From: JBOFDK01 sp051646925
GTDB lineage: Bacteria > Bacillota > Clostridia > Lachnospirales > Cellulosilyticaceae
Length of the DNA: 11,847 nucleotides
Direction of reading: 5' to 3'
NCBI GenBank assembly: GCA_051646925.1
Contig: JBOFDK010000088.1
Span: 1 to 11,847 of the forward strand
Shown in pieces: positions 1-7,407 of this stretch; position 1 is the first letter of the stretch, and each line of letters opens with the position of its first letter. A program made the translations under genes and the position numbers. The notes under the pieces were generated by a model, which made no database searches, was not told where the DNA came from, and worked only from the letters and a program-made list of their open reading frames with translations.

Positions 1-233
1 TTTGGAATGAATTTTGGCTCTGTTGTTGTAATTACTTTGCCATCTCCACTTTGTGGTAATTCATCCTGTGCACGCGCTTTGCTATACTCATTTTCAATGT
101 TTGGAATTACTAACGCTTCCATAAACCTTTTAATAAATGTAGACTTCCCTGTACGTACAGGCCCTACAATCCCTAAATAAATATCACCATTTGTTCTTTC
201 CGCAATGTCTCTATATACATCATAACTATCCAT
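1..233 (-). CDS. spoIVA: SpoIVA, spore coat morphogenetic ATPase (N-terminal part, cut by window edge)
   Basis: The first 77 codons are present and the gene runs off the low-coordinate end. The protein opens MDSYDVYRDIAERTNGDIYL and continues with a P-loop (GPVRTGKS, residues 24-31), then KARAQDELPQS and TTEPKFIP. These are the conserved N-terminal blocks of SpoIVA; the P-loop lysine is residue 30, as I recall for Bacillus subtilis SpoIVA. SpoIVA is made in the mother cell, uses ATP to polymerise on the forespore outer membrane, and forms the basement layer on which the coat is built. The ATG at 231-233 is preceded by AAGGAGG at 242-248 with 8-nt spacing, so the start is secure. A sigma-E-type promoter lies just upstream (257-285), fitting mother-cell expression separate from gpsA. 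The identification is very firm, although the C-terminal two-thirds or more are outside the window. Confidence 0.95.
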   Translation of the reverse strand, partial: MDSYDVYRDIAERTNGDIYLGIVGPVRTGKSTFIKRFMEALVIPNIENEYSKARAQDELPQSGDGKVITTTEPKFIP

Positions 234-241
234 TTTTGACG

Positions 242-248
242 CCTCCTT
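242..248 (-). promoter_or_regulatory. Ribosome binding site of spoIVA
   Basis: AAGGAGG on the minus strand, 8 nt before the ATG at 231-233. It is a full-strength Shine-Dalgarno sequence and fixes the spoIVA start. Confidence 0.85.
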
Positions 249-256
249 ATATTTAA

Positions 257-285
257 AATGTATGGGTACACTTTAAATATATGAC
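257..285 (-). promoter_or_regulatory. Sigma-E-type promoter for spoIVA
   Basis: On the minus strand, GTCATATA (278-285) and CATACATT (257-264) are separated by 13 bases. This fits the sporulation sigma-E pattern of an ATA-containing -35 and a CATACAnT -10. Transcription would start near position 250, giving a very short leader that holds only the AAGGAGG ribosome binding site. In B. subtilis spoIVA is a sigma-E gene, so site and gene agree. No sigma-A-like element was seen in the same gap. Confidence 0.72.
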
Positions 286-306
286 GTTTATCCAAACTTA
301 TTCCAT

Positions 307-1302
307 TTAATTTAAAGTTTCTGTTTTTTTATCTCTAAGCATAAGTTTTATTACTGCTTCTTTAACAGATACTCCATCAAACAAAGTAGCGTAAATAGCC
401 TCTAAAATAGGCATTTCTACGTTGTATAACTCTTTTAATTCATAGCCTGCTTTTGTAGTTAATACACCTTCTACAACCATATTAACTTTTTTAATTGCTT
501 CGTCTAAAGTATATCCTTGACCTATAAGTTCACCACATTTACGATTACGACTATGCCCACTTGTACACGTCACAACTAAATCTCCTATACCTGTTAATCC
601 TGCAAATGTAGCTGCGTCGCCACCCATAGCAATACCAAGTCTAGTAATTTCTGTTAATCCACGCGTAATTAATGCAGCTTTCGTATTATCACCATAACCG
701 AGTCCTTCTACTATACCAGCCGCAAGAGCTATAACATTTTTAAGCGCACTACCTAATTCCACACCAATTAAATCTGAATTTGTATATACTCTAAAATATT
801 CTGTCATAAAACAATCTTGTATTAAAGTTGCCGCATCCATATTTTTGCTACTAACAACTACTGTTGTTGGTATATGTCTTGCAACTTCTTCTGCATGACT
901 TGGTCCTGATAAAATAACAACTTCATTTGGTATTACACTTTGTATTACTTCTGATAGACGTAGTTGTGTTCCCGCTTCTATTCCTTTTGAAACATTTACA
1001 AAAATAGTTTTAGGTTCTACAAAAGGTTTTGCAACTTCAATAGTTTTTCGGATTGCATCTGAAGGAACTGCTACTACAACAATATCTTTTCCTCTTATTG
1101 CTTCTTCCATACTATTAGTAAATTGCATCTCGTTTGGTAATTGGATTCCTGGCAAACATCTTTTATTTTCTCTATGTTCTAAAATATCATTTTTTTCTTT
1201 TTCATCATAACACCATACTGTTACGCTATTACCTTTTTCATTAAGCAATAGTGCTAGTGCTAGTCCCCAACTTCCAGCGCCTAATACTGTAATTTGTTTC
1301 AT
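307..1302 (-). CDS. gpsA: NAD(P)-dependent glycerol-3-phosphate dehydrogenase GpsA
   Basis: A 331-residue cytosolic enzyme that reduces dihydroxyacetone phosphate to sn-glycerol 3-phosphate, the backbone precursor for phospholipids. The N-terminal Rossmann dinucleotide motif is VLGAGSWG (residues 6-13). SKGIE (105-109, with Lys106), SGPSHAEEV (132-140), LGSALKNV (183-190, with the probable catalytic Lys188), GYGDNTKAALITRG (202-215) and GHSRNR (249-254) follow in the order known for the family. The length is normal. The ATG overlaps the stop of plsY in a TAATG junction, and GGAG at 1313-1316 lies inside the plsY 3' end, so the two are translationally coupled. Pairing with plsY makes sense because PlsY acylates the product of GpsA. 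No convincing terminator was seen between the gpsA stop and the spoIVA promoter. Confidence 0.96.
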   Translation of the reverse strand: MKQITVLGAGSWGLALALLLNEKGNSVTVWCYDEKEKNDILEHRENKRCLPGIQLPNEMQFTNSMEEAIRGKDIVVVAVPSDAIRKTIEVAKPFVEPKTIFVNVSKGIEAGTQLRLSEVIQSVIPNEVVILSGPSHAEEVARHIPTTVVVSSKNMDAATLIQDCFMTEYFRVYTNSDLIGVELGSALKNVIALAAGIVEGLGYGDNTKAALITRGLTEITRLGIAMGGDAATFAGLTGIGDLVVTCTSGHSRNRKCGELIGQGYTLDEAIKKVNMVVEGVLTTKAGYELKELYNVEMPILEAIYATLFDGVSVKEAVIKLMLRDKKTETLN

Positions 1303-1922
1303 TAGCTATTCTCCTTTTTTTTTGATTTAACTCTAGCTTCTGTTCCTGCAATTAATCTCTTAATATTTTCTTTATGTCTATAAGTTGTAAATGCTACAAT
1401 AAAAACAGCTAACGCCATCGCTTCATTAAAAAAACTTGCATCTTTATAAAAAATTAATATACAAACTGGAATTGTCATTGTTAATAACATAGAACTTAAT
1501 GATACTATTTTTATAAAATAAAGCGTTATAAAAAATACCGCACTTGCAATAAGCCCTATTTTAAGGTCTATAAAATACATTACACCTACTGTAACTGCAA
1601 TACCTTTACCACCCTTGAATTTAAAAAACAAAGGATAACTATGTCCTAATATCGCTCCAATACCTGCGTATAACCCTATAATATACGGATTGCCGCCAAA
1701 TAAAGCTTTAGCAATAATTATTGCTAAAATTGCTTTAAAAAAATCCGCTAGAAATACTATAATTCCCGCTTTTTTCCCAAGCACTCGCATTGTATTAGTT
1801 GTTCCTGCATTACCACTACCATGTTCACGAATATCTACTCCATTTTTCAATCGGCTATATAAAACAGCCGATTGAATTCCCCCACATAAATAACCTATAC
1901 CAAGTGCAATAATGCGCTCCAT
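1302..1922 (-). CDS. plsY: Acyl-phosphate:glycerol-3-phosphate acyltransferase PlsY
   Basis: A 206-residue integral membrane protein that transfers an acyl group from acyl-phosphate to position 1 of glycerol 3-phosphate, the first committed step of phosphatidic acid synthesis in Gram-positive bacteria. Visible family signatures are REHGSGNAGTTNTMRVLG (residues 32-49; phosphate-binding loop), GHSYPLFFKFKGGKGIAV (93-110; the GHxxPxxxxFxGGKG motif) and YRHKENIKRLIAGTE (181-195). About five hydrophobic segments separate them, at roughly 1-20, 53-74, 79-99, 107-160 (two helices) and 166-180. The tail is lysine-rich (KSKKKENS). The start at 1920-1922 lies 2 nt beyond the der stop. The best SD (AGGAGG, 1935-1940) is 12 nt away, longer than ideal, but no better in-frame start is visible. 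The 3' end contains a run of nine A residues (1315-1323). Confidence 0.95.
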   Translation of the reverse strand: MERIIALGIGYLCGGIQSAVLYSRLKNGVDIREHGSGNAGTTNTMRVLGKKAGIIVFLADFFKAILAIIIAKALFGGNPYIIGLYAGIGAILGHSYPLFFKFKGGKGIAVTVGVMYFIDLKIGLIASAVFFITLYFIKIVSLSSMLLTMTIPVCILIFYKDASFFNEAMALAVFIVAFTTYRHKENIKRLIAGTEARVKSKKKENS

Positions 1923-1924
1923 CC

Positions 1925-3250
1925 TTAATCATTGCCTCCTTTTTCTCTAACAATAAATCTTACTGGTGTCCCCTTAAATCCAAACGCTTCACGCATTTGA
2001 TTTTCAATATATCTTAAATATGAAAAGTGCATTAACTCTTTGTCATTAACAAATACAACAAATGTTGGTGGTTTAATACTAACTTGCGTCATGTAGAATA
2101 TTTTTAGAGCTTTTCCTTTGTCTGAAGGTGGCTGGTTCATTGCCATTGCTTCGTATAATACATCATTTAATACCCCTGTACTAATACGCATAGTTTGATT
2201 TTCTGCTATATTATGGATTGTTTCAAAAAGTTTATTTATTCTTTGTCCTGTTTTAGCTGAAATAAATGCGCATGGTGCATACTGCATATATGCTAATGTA
2301 TTTGTTAAATCTTTTGTATATTGATTCATAGTCTTGTCATTTTTTTCGATAGCATCCCATTTATTTACAACAATAATACATCCTTTGCCTGCCTCATGTG
2401 CAATTCCCGCAATTTTTGTATCTTGTTCTGTAATTCCTTCTTCTGCATCAATCATAATTAATACTATATCTGCACGCTCAACCGCTGCTACTGTACGAAT
2501 AATACTGTACTTTTCAATAACTTCTTTAACTTTTTTCTTTTTACGTAAACCAGCTGTATCAATTAAAACATATTTTTGTCCTTCAATTTCTACTTCTGTA
2601 TCTACAGAATCTCGTGTTGTTCCTGCTATTTCACTAACAATTACACGTTCTTCTCCGCAAATTTTATTTACAAGTGAAGATTTTCCTACATTTGGTTTAC
2701 CGATAATTGCAACTTTAACTACATTTTCTTCCTCTTCTTCTTCAATATCTTCTGGGAAATGTTCTACGATTGCATCTAGCATATCCCCTAAGTTTAATGG
2801 TTGTCCTGCTGAAATTGGAATTGGATCACCTAATCCTAAGTTGTAGAATTCATAAACTCCCATCGTTTGAGTAACCATATCATCTACTTTATTTACTACT
2901 AATACAACTGGTTTATGTGCTTTTCTAAGCATATTTGCAACGTGCATATCTGAATCTGTTAATCCTGTTTTAACATCTACTAAAAATACAATAACATCTG
3001 CAGCGCCTATAGCAGCTTCTGCTTGATTACGCATTTGACTTAATATAATATCTGTACTATCTGGCTCTATACCACCTGTATCAATCATTGTAAATTTATA
3101 TTTTAGCCACTCTACATCTGCATAAATACGATCACGCGTAACACCTGGTGTATCGTCTACTATAGATATTCTTGCTTTTGCTAGTCTATTAAACAATGTT
3201 GATTTTCCTACATTTGGTCTTCCTATTATTGCTACAATTGGTTTACTCAT
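1925..3250 (-). CDS. der: Ribosome biogenesis GTPase Der (EngA)
   Basis: A 441-residue protein with two tandem GTPase domains and a C-terminal KH-like domain; it acts in the cytosol in late 50S subunit assembly. Domain 1 has GRPNVGKS (residues 10-17), DTPGVTRD (33-40), DTGG (57-60) and NKVD (120-123). A glutamate-rich linker (about 167-176) follows. Domain 2 has GKPNVGKS (184-191), AGTTRD (209-214), DTAG (231-234), NKWD (296-299) and SAK (331-333). The KH-like domain (about 355-436) ends in GFKGTPVRFIVRE. Length and motif order are those of the family. The ATG at 3248-3250 has GGAG at 3261-3264. It sits 1 nt after the upstream radical SAM gene, so it is surely co-transcribed with it. RbgA, another 50S assembly GTPase, is encoded about 6 kb upstream. 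Confidence 0.97.
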   Translation of the reverse strand: MSKPIVAIIGRPNVGKSTLFNRLAKARISIVDDTPGVTRDRIYADVEWLKYKFTMIDTGGIEPDSTDIILSQMRNQAEAAIGAADVIVFLVDVKTGLTDSDMHVANMLRKAHKPVVLVVNKVDDMVTQTMGVYEFYNLGLGDPIPISAGQPLNLGDMLDAIVEHFPEDIEEEEEENVVKVAIIGKPNVGKSSLVNKICGEERVIVSEIAGTTRDSVDTEVEIEGQKYVLIDTAGLRKKKKVKEVIEKYSIIRTVAAVERADIVLIMIDAEEGITEQDTKIAGIAHEAGKGCIIVVNKWDAIEKNDKTMNQYTKDLTNTLAYMQYAPCAFISAKTGQRINKLFETIHNIAENQTMRISTGVLNDVLYEAMAMNQPPSDKGKALKIFYMTQVSIKPPTFVVFVNDKELMHFSYLRYIENQMREAFGFKGTPVRFIVREKGGND

Positions 3251-3251
3251 T

Positions 3252-4592
3252 TTAATATTTCTCCTTTATTTCTTCAAGTTTCTGTACCCATAAATTACCT
3301 TCTATCGGCATAATTTCAATAGGTGTATCTAGTTCTCTTTTCAAATCCTCTACACTAAAATCATCTAATAGAATCTCTTCTTCACATTTTAGCATATTTT
3401 CAGGTATTAGCAAAACATTGCCTATTGACTCATTCTTTAACGTTTTAATAATATCTTGTCCGGTTACTAATCCTGTTACTGTAATATCTTCTCCAAAAAA
3501 ATGATTAACTATCGGGAAAATTTGAAATTTAATATTTGGCCATTTTATTTTCAACTTATTAACACATTCATTTATAAATGTTTCTGTTATAACGCCAGTT
3601 ACTACCGAATATTTTACATCTTTATCAGAGTATTTTATATTACTGATTGCTTGTTCTAGCTCATATTCAAATTTTGTTAACATCCCTACACCATTATCTA
3701 GTACCGGAAATCCTTCATATTCGTCATATGTTGGACGTTTTACTTTTCCTGTTACATAAAATTCATCTGCGGCAAATACAAACCTTGTATCCATTTTTTC
3801 TAAATAATATTTTTGCCATTTTTCAATAACTTGTACAACATTTGCTGCTGATTTTTCATCAAATCCCTCTAATGGCATTAATTTTTGTCTAAATTTTGAA
3901 ATTCCTACTGGCACAACTGTTAGCGAAAGTATATGTGGTATAAATTGACTAAGTTCTGAAATTGTTTCGTCTAACACATCACCATCATTAATCCCTTTAC
4001 ATAATACAATCTGTCCATTAATTTCAATACCATTATCAACTAATCTTTTAATTTGATTAACTATTTCACCTGCTTTTTTATTATGTAACAGGTTAATTCT
4101 TACATCTTTATTAGTTGCATGAATAGATATATTAATTGGTGATAAGTGATATTTAATAAGACGATCAACATCATCAGACGACATATTTGTCATTGTAATA
4201 TAATTACCATTTAAAAAAGACATTCTCCAGTCATCGTCTTTGAAATAAACTGTTTCACGCATATTAGGCGGTAATTGATCTATAAAACAAAATTGACACT
4301 TATTATGACATCTTATAAGTTCATCCATTAACTCTGTTTCAAAAATTAGGCCTAAATCTTCATCTTCGTCTTTTTCAATTTCAATGTCCCATATTTCACC
4401 ATTTGATTTTTGAATTGTTAACTCTATTTGTTCATCCATCATTAAATATCTATAATCAAAGACATCTTGTATTTTTTCATTATTAATTGATACAAGAAAA
4501 TCATTAGGCTCAATACCAAGTTGATCACTAATACTTTCATCTACAACATTTACAATTTTATGATGTTTAAATCCATTCTTCATTTTTTGCAT
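3252..4592 (-). CDS. DUF512-family radical SAM protein with N-terminal PDZ-like domain
   Basis: A 446-residue protein of unknown function. Residues about 10-75 (IVNVVDESISDQLGIEPNDF, then SINNEKIQDVFDYRYLM) resemble a PDZ-like fold. The radical SAM cluster motif is C95-x3-C99-x2-C102 (CHNKCQFCFIDQLP). It is followed by strongly conserved-looking segments FKDDDWRMSFLNGNYITMTN (117-136), SPINISIHAT (151-160), LHNKKAGEI (169-177), QIVLCKGINDG (194-204) and VVPVGISKFR (226-235), and then a C-terminal DUF512 region. Clostridial proteins of this architecture usually lie next to der, as here, but no substrate is known to me. The C-terminal region also holds NVLLIPENML. The ATG at 4590-4592 has AGGAGAG at 4596-4602 overlapping the pgeF stop; a second ATG three codons later is too far from the SD. 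Family assignment is firm; biochemical role is unknown. Confidence 0.88.
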   Translation of the reverse strand: MQKMKNGFKHHKIVNVVDESISDQLGIEPNDFLVSINNEKIQDVFDYRYLMMDEQIELTIQKSNGEIWDIEIEKDEDEDLGLIFETELMDELIRCHNKCQFCFIDQLPPNMRETVYFKDDDWRMSFLNGNYITMTNMSSDDVDRLIKYHLSPINISIHATNKDVRINLLHNKKAGEIVNQIKRLVDNGIEINGQIVLCKGINDGDVLDETISELSQFIPHILSLTVVPVGISKFRQKLMPLEGFDEKSAANVVQVIEKWQKYYLEKMDTRFVFAADEFYVTGKVKRPTYDEYEGFPVLDNGVGMLTKFEYELEQAISNIKYSDKDVKYSVVTGVITETFINECVNKLKIKWPNIKFQIFPIVNHFFGEDITVTGLVTGQDIIKTLKNESIGNVLLIPENMLKCEEEILLDDFSVEDLKRELDTPIEIMPIEGNLWVQKLEEIKEKY

Positions 4593-4600
4593 TTTCTCTC

Positions 4601-5422
4601 CTATTTAAGTGCGATAAATGCACCTAATGTGCCTCTTTTTCCTTTAGTGTAACGATGCGAATGAAATATTTCATGTTCGCAACATGTACATCTATTGGCA
4701 CTTAAAATATTTTCTTCTTTTATTCCTATCTTTAACAAACTTTGTTTATTACATTCCCATAAATCAATATTATATTTTCCTTTAGTTTTACTTTCTTTTA
4801 TAAAATTTGCAAAGCCAAATTTTTGAATGAAAACATCGCTAACATCACTATTTACTTCAAAACAACATGCTCCTATAGATGGACCTATGCCAACTTGAAT
4901 TTCATCATACGGGATTTTGTAATTTTTATGCCATATATCAACCATTTTTGCACCTATTTCCAAGACAGTTCCTCGCCATCCTGCATGTGCCAACCCAATC
5001 ATACCATACTTTGGTGCATAAAAAAATAGCGGTACACAATCTGCATAATGTGTGACCAGCGTAATTCCTTTTTGATTAGTATACATTCCATCTATACTCT
5101 GCCACATATTTGGTTTAATAATACCATTTCCGCAATCATCTTTTTCTACATATATAATATTGTCTTCATGTGTTTGATTTGATAATACCATACTAGGCAT
5201 ATCAATATCTAATGCGTCTGCGACACATTTATAATTTTTTATAACATTATTATAGTCATCTCCGTTATTAAATCCTAAATTTAAAGTAGCGCAGTCTCCT
5301 TTACTAACTCCTCCATTTTTTGTTGTGAAACAATGGACTAAATCTGGAAAGTTACTCCACTGCTTAAAAATAATACGCGGTAAATCATCTTCTATTAATA
5401 ATGTTTTTTGTTTTTCATTCAT
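4601..5422 (-). CDS. pgeF: Peptidoglycan editing factor PgeF (laccase-domain / YlmD family)
   Basis: A 273-residue member of the Cu/Zn multicopper-like (YfiH/YlmD) family. Proteins of this family have been described as purine nucleoside phosphorylase/adenosine deaminase-like enzymes and, in E. coli, as a factor that keeps wrong amino acids out of peptidoglycan precursors. Visible blocks are TTKNGGVS (33-40), LSNQTHEDNI (80-89, with His85), THYADCVPLFF (124-134, with Cys129), GLAHAGWRG (143-151, with His146), GIGPSIGACCFEV (178-190) and CTCCEHEIFHSHR (245-257). His85, Cys129 and His146 correspond to the usual metal triad. The start at 5420-5422 is preceded by GAAAGGAAAA, a moderate SD, and lies 12 nt beyond the yraN stop. 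The in vivo function here is inferred only from the family. Confidence 0.9.
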   Translation of the reverse strand: MNEKQKTLLIEDDLPRIIFKQWSNFPDLVHCFTTKNGGVSKGDCATLNLGFNNGDDYNNVIKNYKCVADALDIDMPSMVLSNQTHEDNIIYVEKDDCGNGIIKPNMWQSIDGMYTNQKGITLVTHYADCVPLFFYAPKYGMIGLAHAGWRGTVLEIGAKMVDIWHKNYKIPYDEIQVGIGPSIGACCFEVNSDVSDVFIQKFGFANFIKESKTKGKYNIDLWECNKQSLLKIGIKEENILSANRCTCCEHEIFHSHRYTKGKRGTLGAFIALK

Positions 5423-5434
5423 TTTATTTTCCTT

Positions 5435-5791
5435 TCAAAAAGCATTTTGAATATGTGTTATATCTTCTCCCAAATATTCAATTACGTCAAATCTTAAAGG
5501 TTTTTCATAGCTTTTTTTTTGAACTAAATAAAAACTTGCTACTTGTCTTATTTTTTGTTGTTTTTGTTTTGTAACACTTTCCCTAGGATATCCGCACCTA
5601 CTTGTACGTCTATACTTAATTTCAATAAAAACAATTATATTCCCATCACGTGCAATAATATCTATTTCACCAAATCTTGTTCTAAAATTAGTTTCTAAAA
5701 TATTGTATCCTTTTTCTTCTAAATATTGCATTGCTTTTTGTTCATAATGTTTGCCAGTTTCGCGATTATTTTGTTTTTCTATATAACTCAT
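5435..5791 (-). CDS. yraN: YraN/UPF0102 family nuclease-fold protein
   Basis: A small endonuclease-like protein of unknown cellular role. It shows the restriction-endonuclease-like core of the family: GEIDIIARDGNIIVFIEIK, in which GEID and the following ExK supply the usual D...ExK acidic/lysine set, preceded by GKHYEQKAMQYLEEKGYNIL and followed by a helix rich in KQKQQKIRQVASFYL. The chosen ATG (5789-5791) gives 118 residues beginning MSYIEKQNNRETGK. A GTG three codons earlier (5798-5800) is possible. Neither has a good SD, so translation is probably coupled to the preceding FlhB-like gene, whose stop lies 26 nt inside this gene. It contains a run of nine A residues (codons CAA AAA AAA AGC) near residue 90. 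YraN genes commonly sit next to rnhB in bacteria, as here. Confidence 0.87.
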   Translation of the reverse strand: MSYIEKQNNRETGKHYEQKAMQYLEEKGYNILETNFRTRFGEIDIIARDGNIIVFIEIKYRRTSRCGYPRESVTKQKQQKIRQVASFYLVQKKSYEKPLRFDVIEYLGEDITHIQNAF

Positions 5792-6038
5792 CCATATCAC
5801 TTACAAATACCAAAACTTGTGCTACAAGATCATATAATACTTCTGGTACTTGATCTCCTATTTCGATTTCTGTTAATAGTTTCGCCAGCTTCTCATCTTT
5901 ATAAACAGGAATTTTTGCCTCTTTTGCTTCTTTTAAAATATTATCCGCAACATATCCTTGACCTTTTGCAACAACTATCGGTGCATTCATTCCTTTTTTA
6001 TAACTTAATGCAACAGCTTTTTCAGGTGATTTATCCAT
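5766..6038 (-). CDS. Stand-alone FlhB/EscU C-terminal-domain protein (YlqH-like)
   Basis: A 90-residue soluble protein that matches the post-cleavage C-terminal part of FlhB/YscU-type export switch proteins: KAVALSYKKGMNAPIVVAKG (7-26), DNILKEAKEAKIPVYKDEKLAKLL (32-55) and EIEIGDQVPEVLYDLVAQVL (57-76). It lacks the four transmembrane helices of full-length FlhB. Where FlhB has the self-cleaving NPTH motif, this protein has SPEK, so it begins about where the cleaved fragment of FlhB begins. The ATG at 6036-6038 has a perfect AGGAGG (6045-6050) overlapping the TAG stop of the FliK-like gene upstream. B. subtilis carries a similar small gene (ylqH) after rnhB and ylqG, so the arrangement is conserved. 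No other flagellar or type III secretion gene is in the window. Family is firm; role unknown. Confidence 0.88.
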   Translation of the reverse strand: MDKSPEKAVALSYKKGMNAPIVVAKGQGYVADNILKEAKEAKIPVYKDEKLAKLLTEIEIGDQVPEVLYDLVAQVLVFVSDMDELYRKTK

Positions 6039-6048
6039 TATTATCCTC

Positions 6049-7407
6049 CTAAATTTTTATATCAAACCCTTTTATATCATTTATACACATTGACTTGATT
6101 TTTTCATTAGGATTTTCTTTTATATGGCATCCCCAAGATGTAACTACTTGCTCTGTATCACATAATTTTTCTTGTAACTTATATAAATTACTTTGTACTA
6201 ATTTCATAATTTCTGTATTTTCTAAATAAAAATCTACCGAAATTTGTTCTTCTATTTTATGTATATGAACATCAACTGTTTGAATATTTGGCAAATCAAG
6301 TGCTATAACCGCATAATAATCACGTTTATTTTTTTTATTTTTATTTTTAGGTTTATAAAAATATACTTGTGCCTCTCCTTCTTCTTTTTTTAGTTGAATT
6401 GGATAATTATAATATTGGCCAATATCTTGAATTTTAGTTTGTATAGTTAGTTGCTCTTTAAGCATGTTAATTTCTTCACGAGTCTCCGTAGATATAACCA
6501 TTTTATCCGCTATTTTTATACATTTCGATAATTTTTCATCACATGAAAATAGTATATTATCTTTTATATCTGCTTGTTTTGAAATTTGTATTATGCCTTG
6601 TTTAGTATCTAATTTAAATATTGTTTCATAAAGATTTTTTGTGTACTCTTTTAATATACTTAAAGATTTTTCTGAGAAATCTTGCTCCTTACAAAATTGT
6701 TTTACTTCATCTCTCATATTTATAGGAAGCATAGGTTCTAGTGTTTGCAAAAGAAGTTTGTAGTTATTTATCGTTTGCATATTTGTATTATTTGTATCTT
6801 TAAATAGCAATAATTTTACTTTATCTACTAGCTGATGCATTGATTGATGTTCATAGTTTGCTAACAACTTTAACAATTGTATACTTTCTTTTTGACACTT
6901 TTCTATTAAATTTGTTAATACATGAACCGGGATAGTCTGTTCTTTATGTAACATATATGTTTTCATTAATTTTTCACGTTCTAGTGGTAATTCTTTTGAT
7001 ATAAAAGCATCTACACACTCTATCATTTCTTTTGTATTAGGTAGCTGCAATGAGTGTATAGCTTTATTTTTAATATCCTCTTTTGGTGTTTCTAGCGGGT
7101 GTGTTTGTTCTATTATAATTTTTTCATTTATAATATCTTTTACTTCAAATGTCATCCATTCATTATTTGCTAAAAATTTTTCTAGTTCTACATTTAGGTG
7201 CATTCCATTTTTTAGTTGAAGAAACATTTGCAAATGATCTGTCTTTACAATTTTGCCATCTAGTATATCGCCAATTTTAAGTTGTGATATAAATGCTATT
7301 TGTGATTTAACAAAAGCTGCCTTCATATCATCAGTCAAGGCAGCTTGTTGCGTAAATAAAGTATTATTCATTGTTTGTTTTAAATTTATATTATTCACCA
7401 AAATCAT
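6049..7407 (-). CDS. FliK-like protein (hook-length-control C-terminal domain; YlqG position)
   Basis: A 452-residue, lysine- and leucine-rich protein with no signal peptide or membrane segment. Residues about 43-78 (GDILDGKIVKTD, then LQLKNGMHLNVEL) form a small beta-rich segment. The middle (about 120-330) looks mostly helical. Residues about 332-430 resemble the FliK C-terminal domain: IALDLPNIQTVDVHIHKIEE, QISVDFYLENTEIMKLVQSN, then LYKLQEKL and a final strand. A basic stretch (KPKNKNKKNKR, 352-362) lies within that domain. It overlaps rnhB in ATGA and ends inside the SD of the FlhB-like gene. In flagella FliK and FlhB form the substrate-switch pair, so the adjacency is meaningful. The start is uncertain: GAGG (7409-7412) is only 1 nt from the ATG, while in-frame TTG (7399-7401) or GTG (7396-7398) have better spacing. 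The FliK assignment rests on pattern resemblance and neighbourhood. Confidence 0.68.
   Translation of the reverse strand: MILVNNINLKQTMNNTLFTQQAALTDDMKAAFVKSQIAFISQLKIGDILDGKIVKTDHLQMFLQLKNGMHLNVELEKFLANNEWMTFEVKDIINEKIIIEQTHPLETPKEDIKNKAIHSLQLPNTKEMIECVDAFISKELPLEREKLMKTYMLHKEQTIPVHVLTNLIEKCQKESIQLLKLLANYEHQSMHQLVDKVKLLLFKDTNNTNMQTINNYKLLLQTLEPMLPINMRDEVKQFCKEQDFSEKSLSILKEYTKNLYETIFKLDTKQGIIQISKQADIKDNILFSCDEKLSKCIKIADKMVISTETREEINMLKEQLTIQTKIQDIGQYYNYPIQLKKEEGEAQVYFYKPKNKNKKNKRDYYAVIALDLPNIQTVDVHIHKIEEQISVDFYLENTEIMKLVQSNLYKLQEKLCDTEQVVTSWGCHIKENPNEKIKSMCINDIKGFDIKI

Noticed and set aside
2334..2846. A 170-codon plus-strand open frame
   Set aside because: It is fully antisense to der, low-complexity Ser/Ile-rich, and matches no family; the same applies to the other plus-strand open frames.
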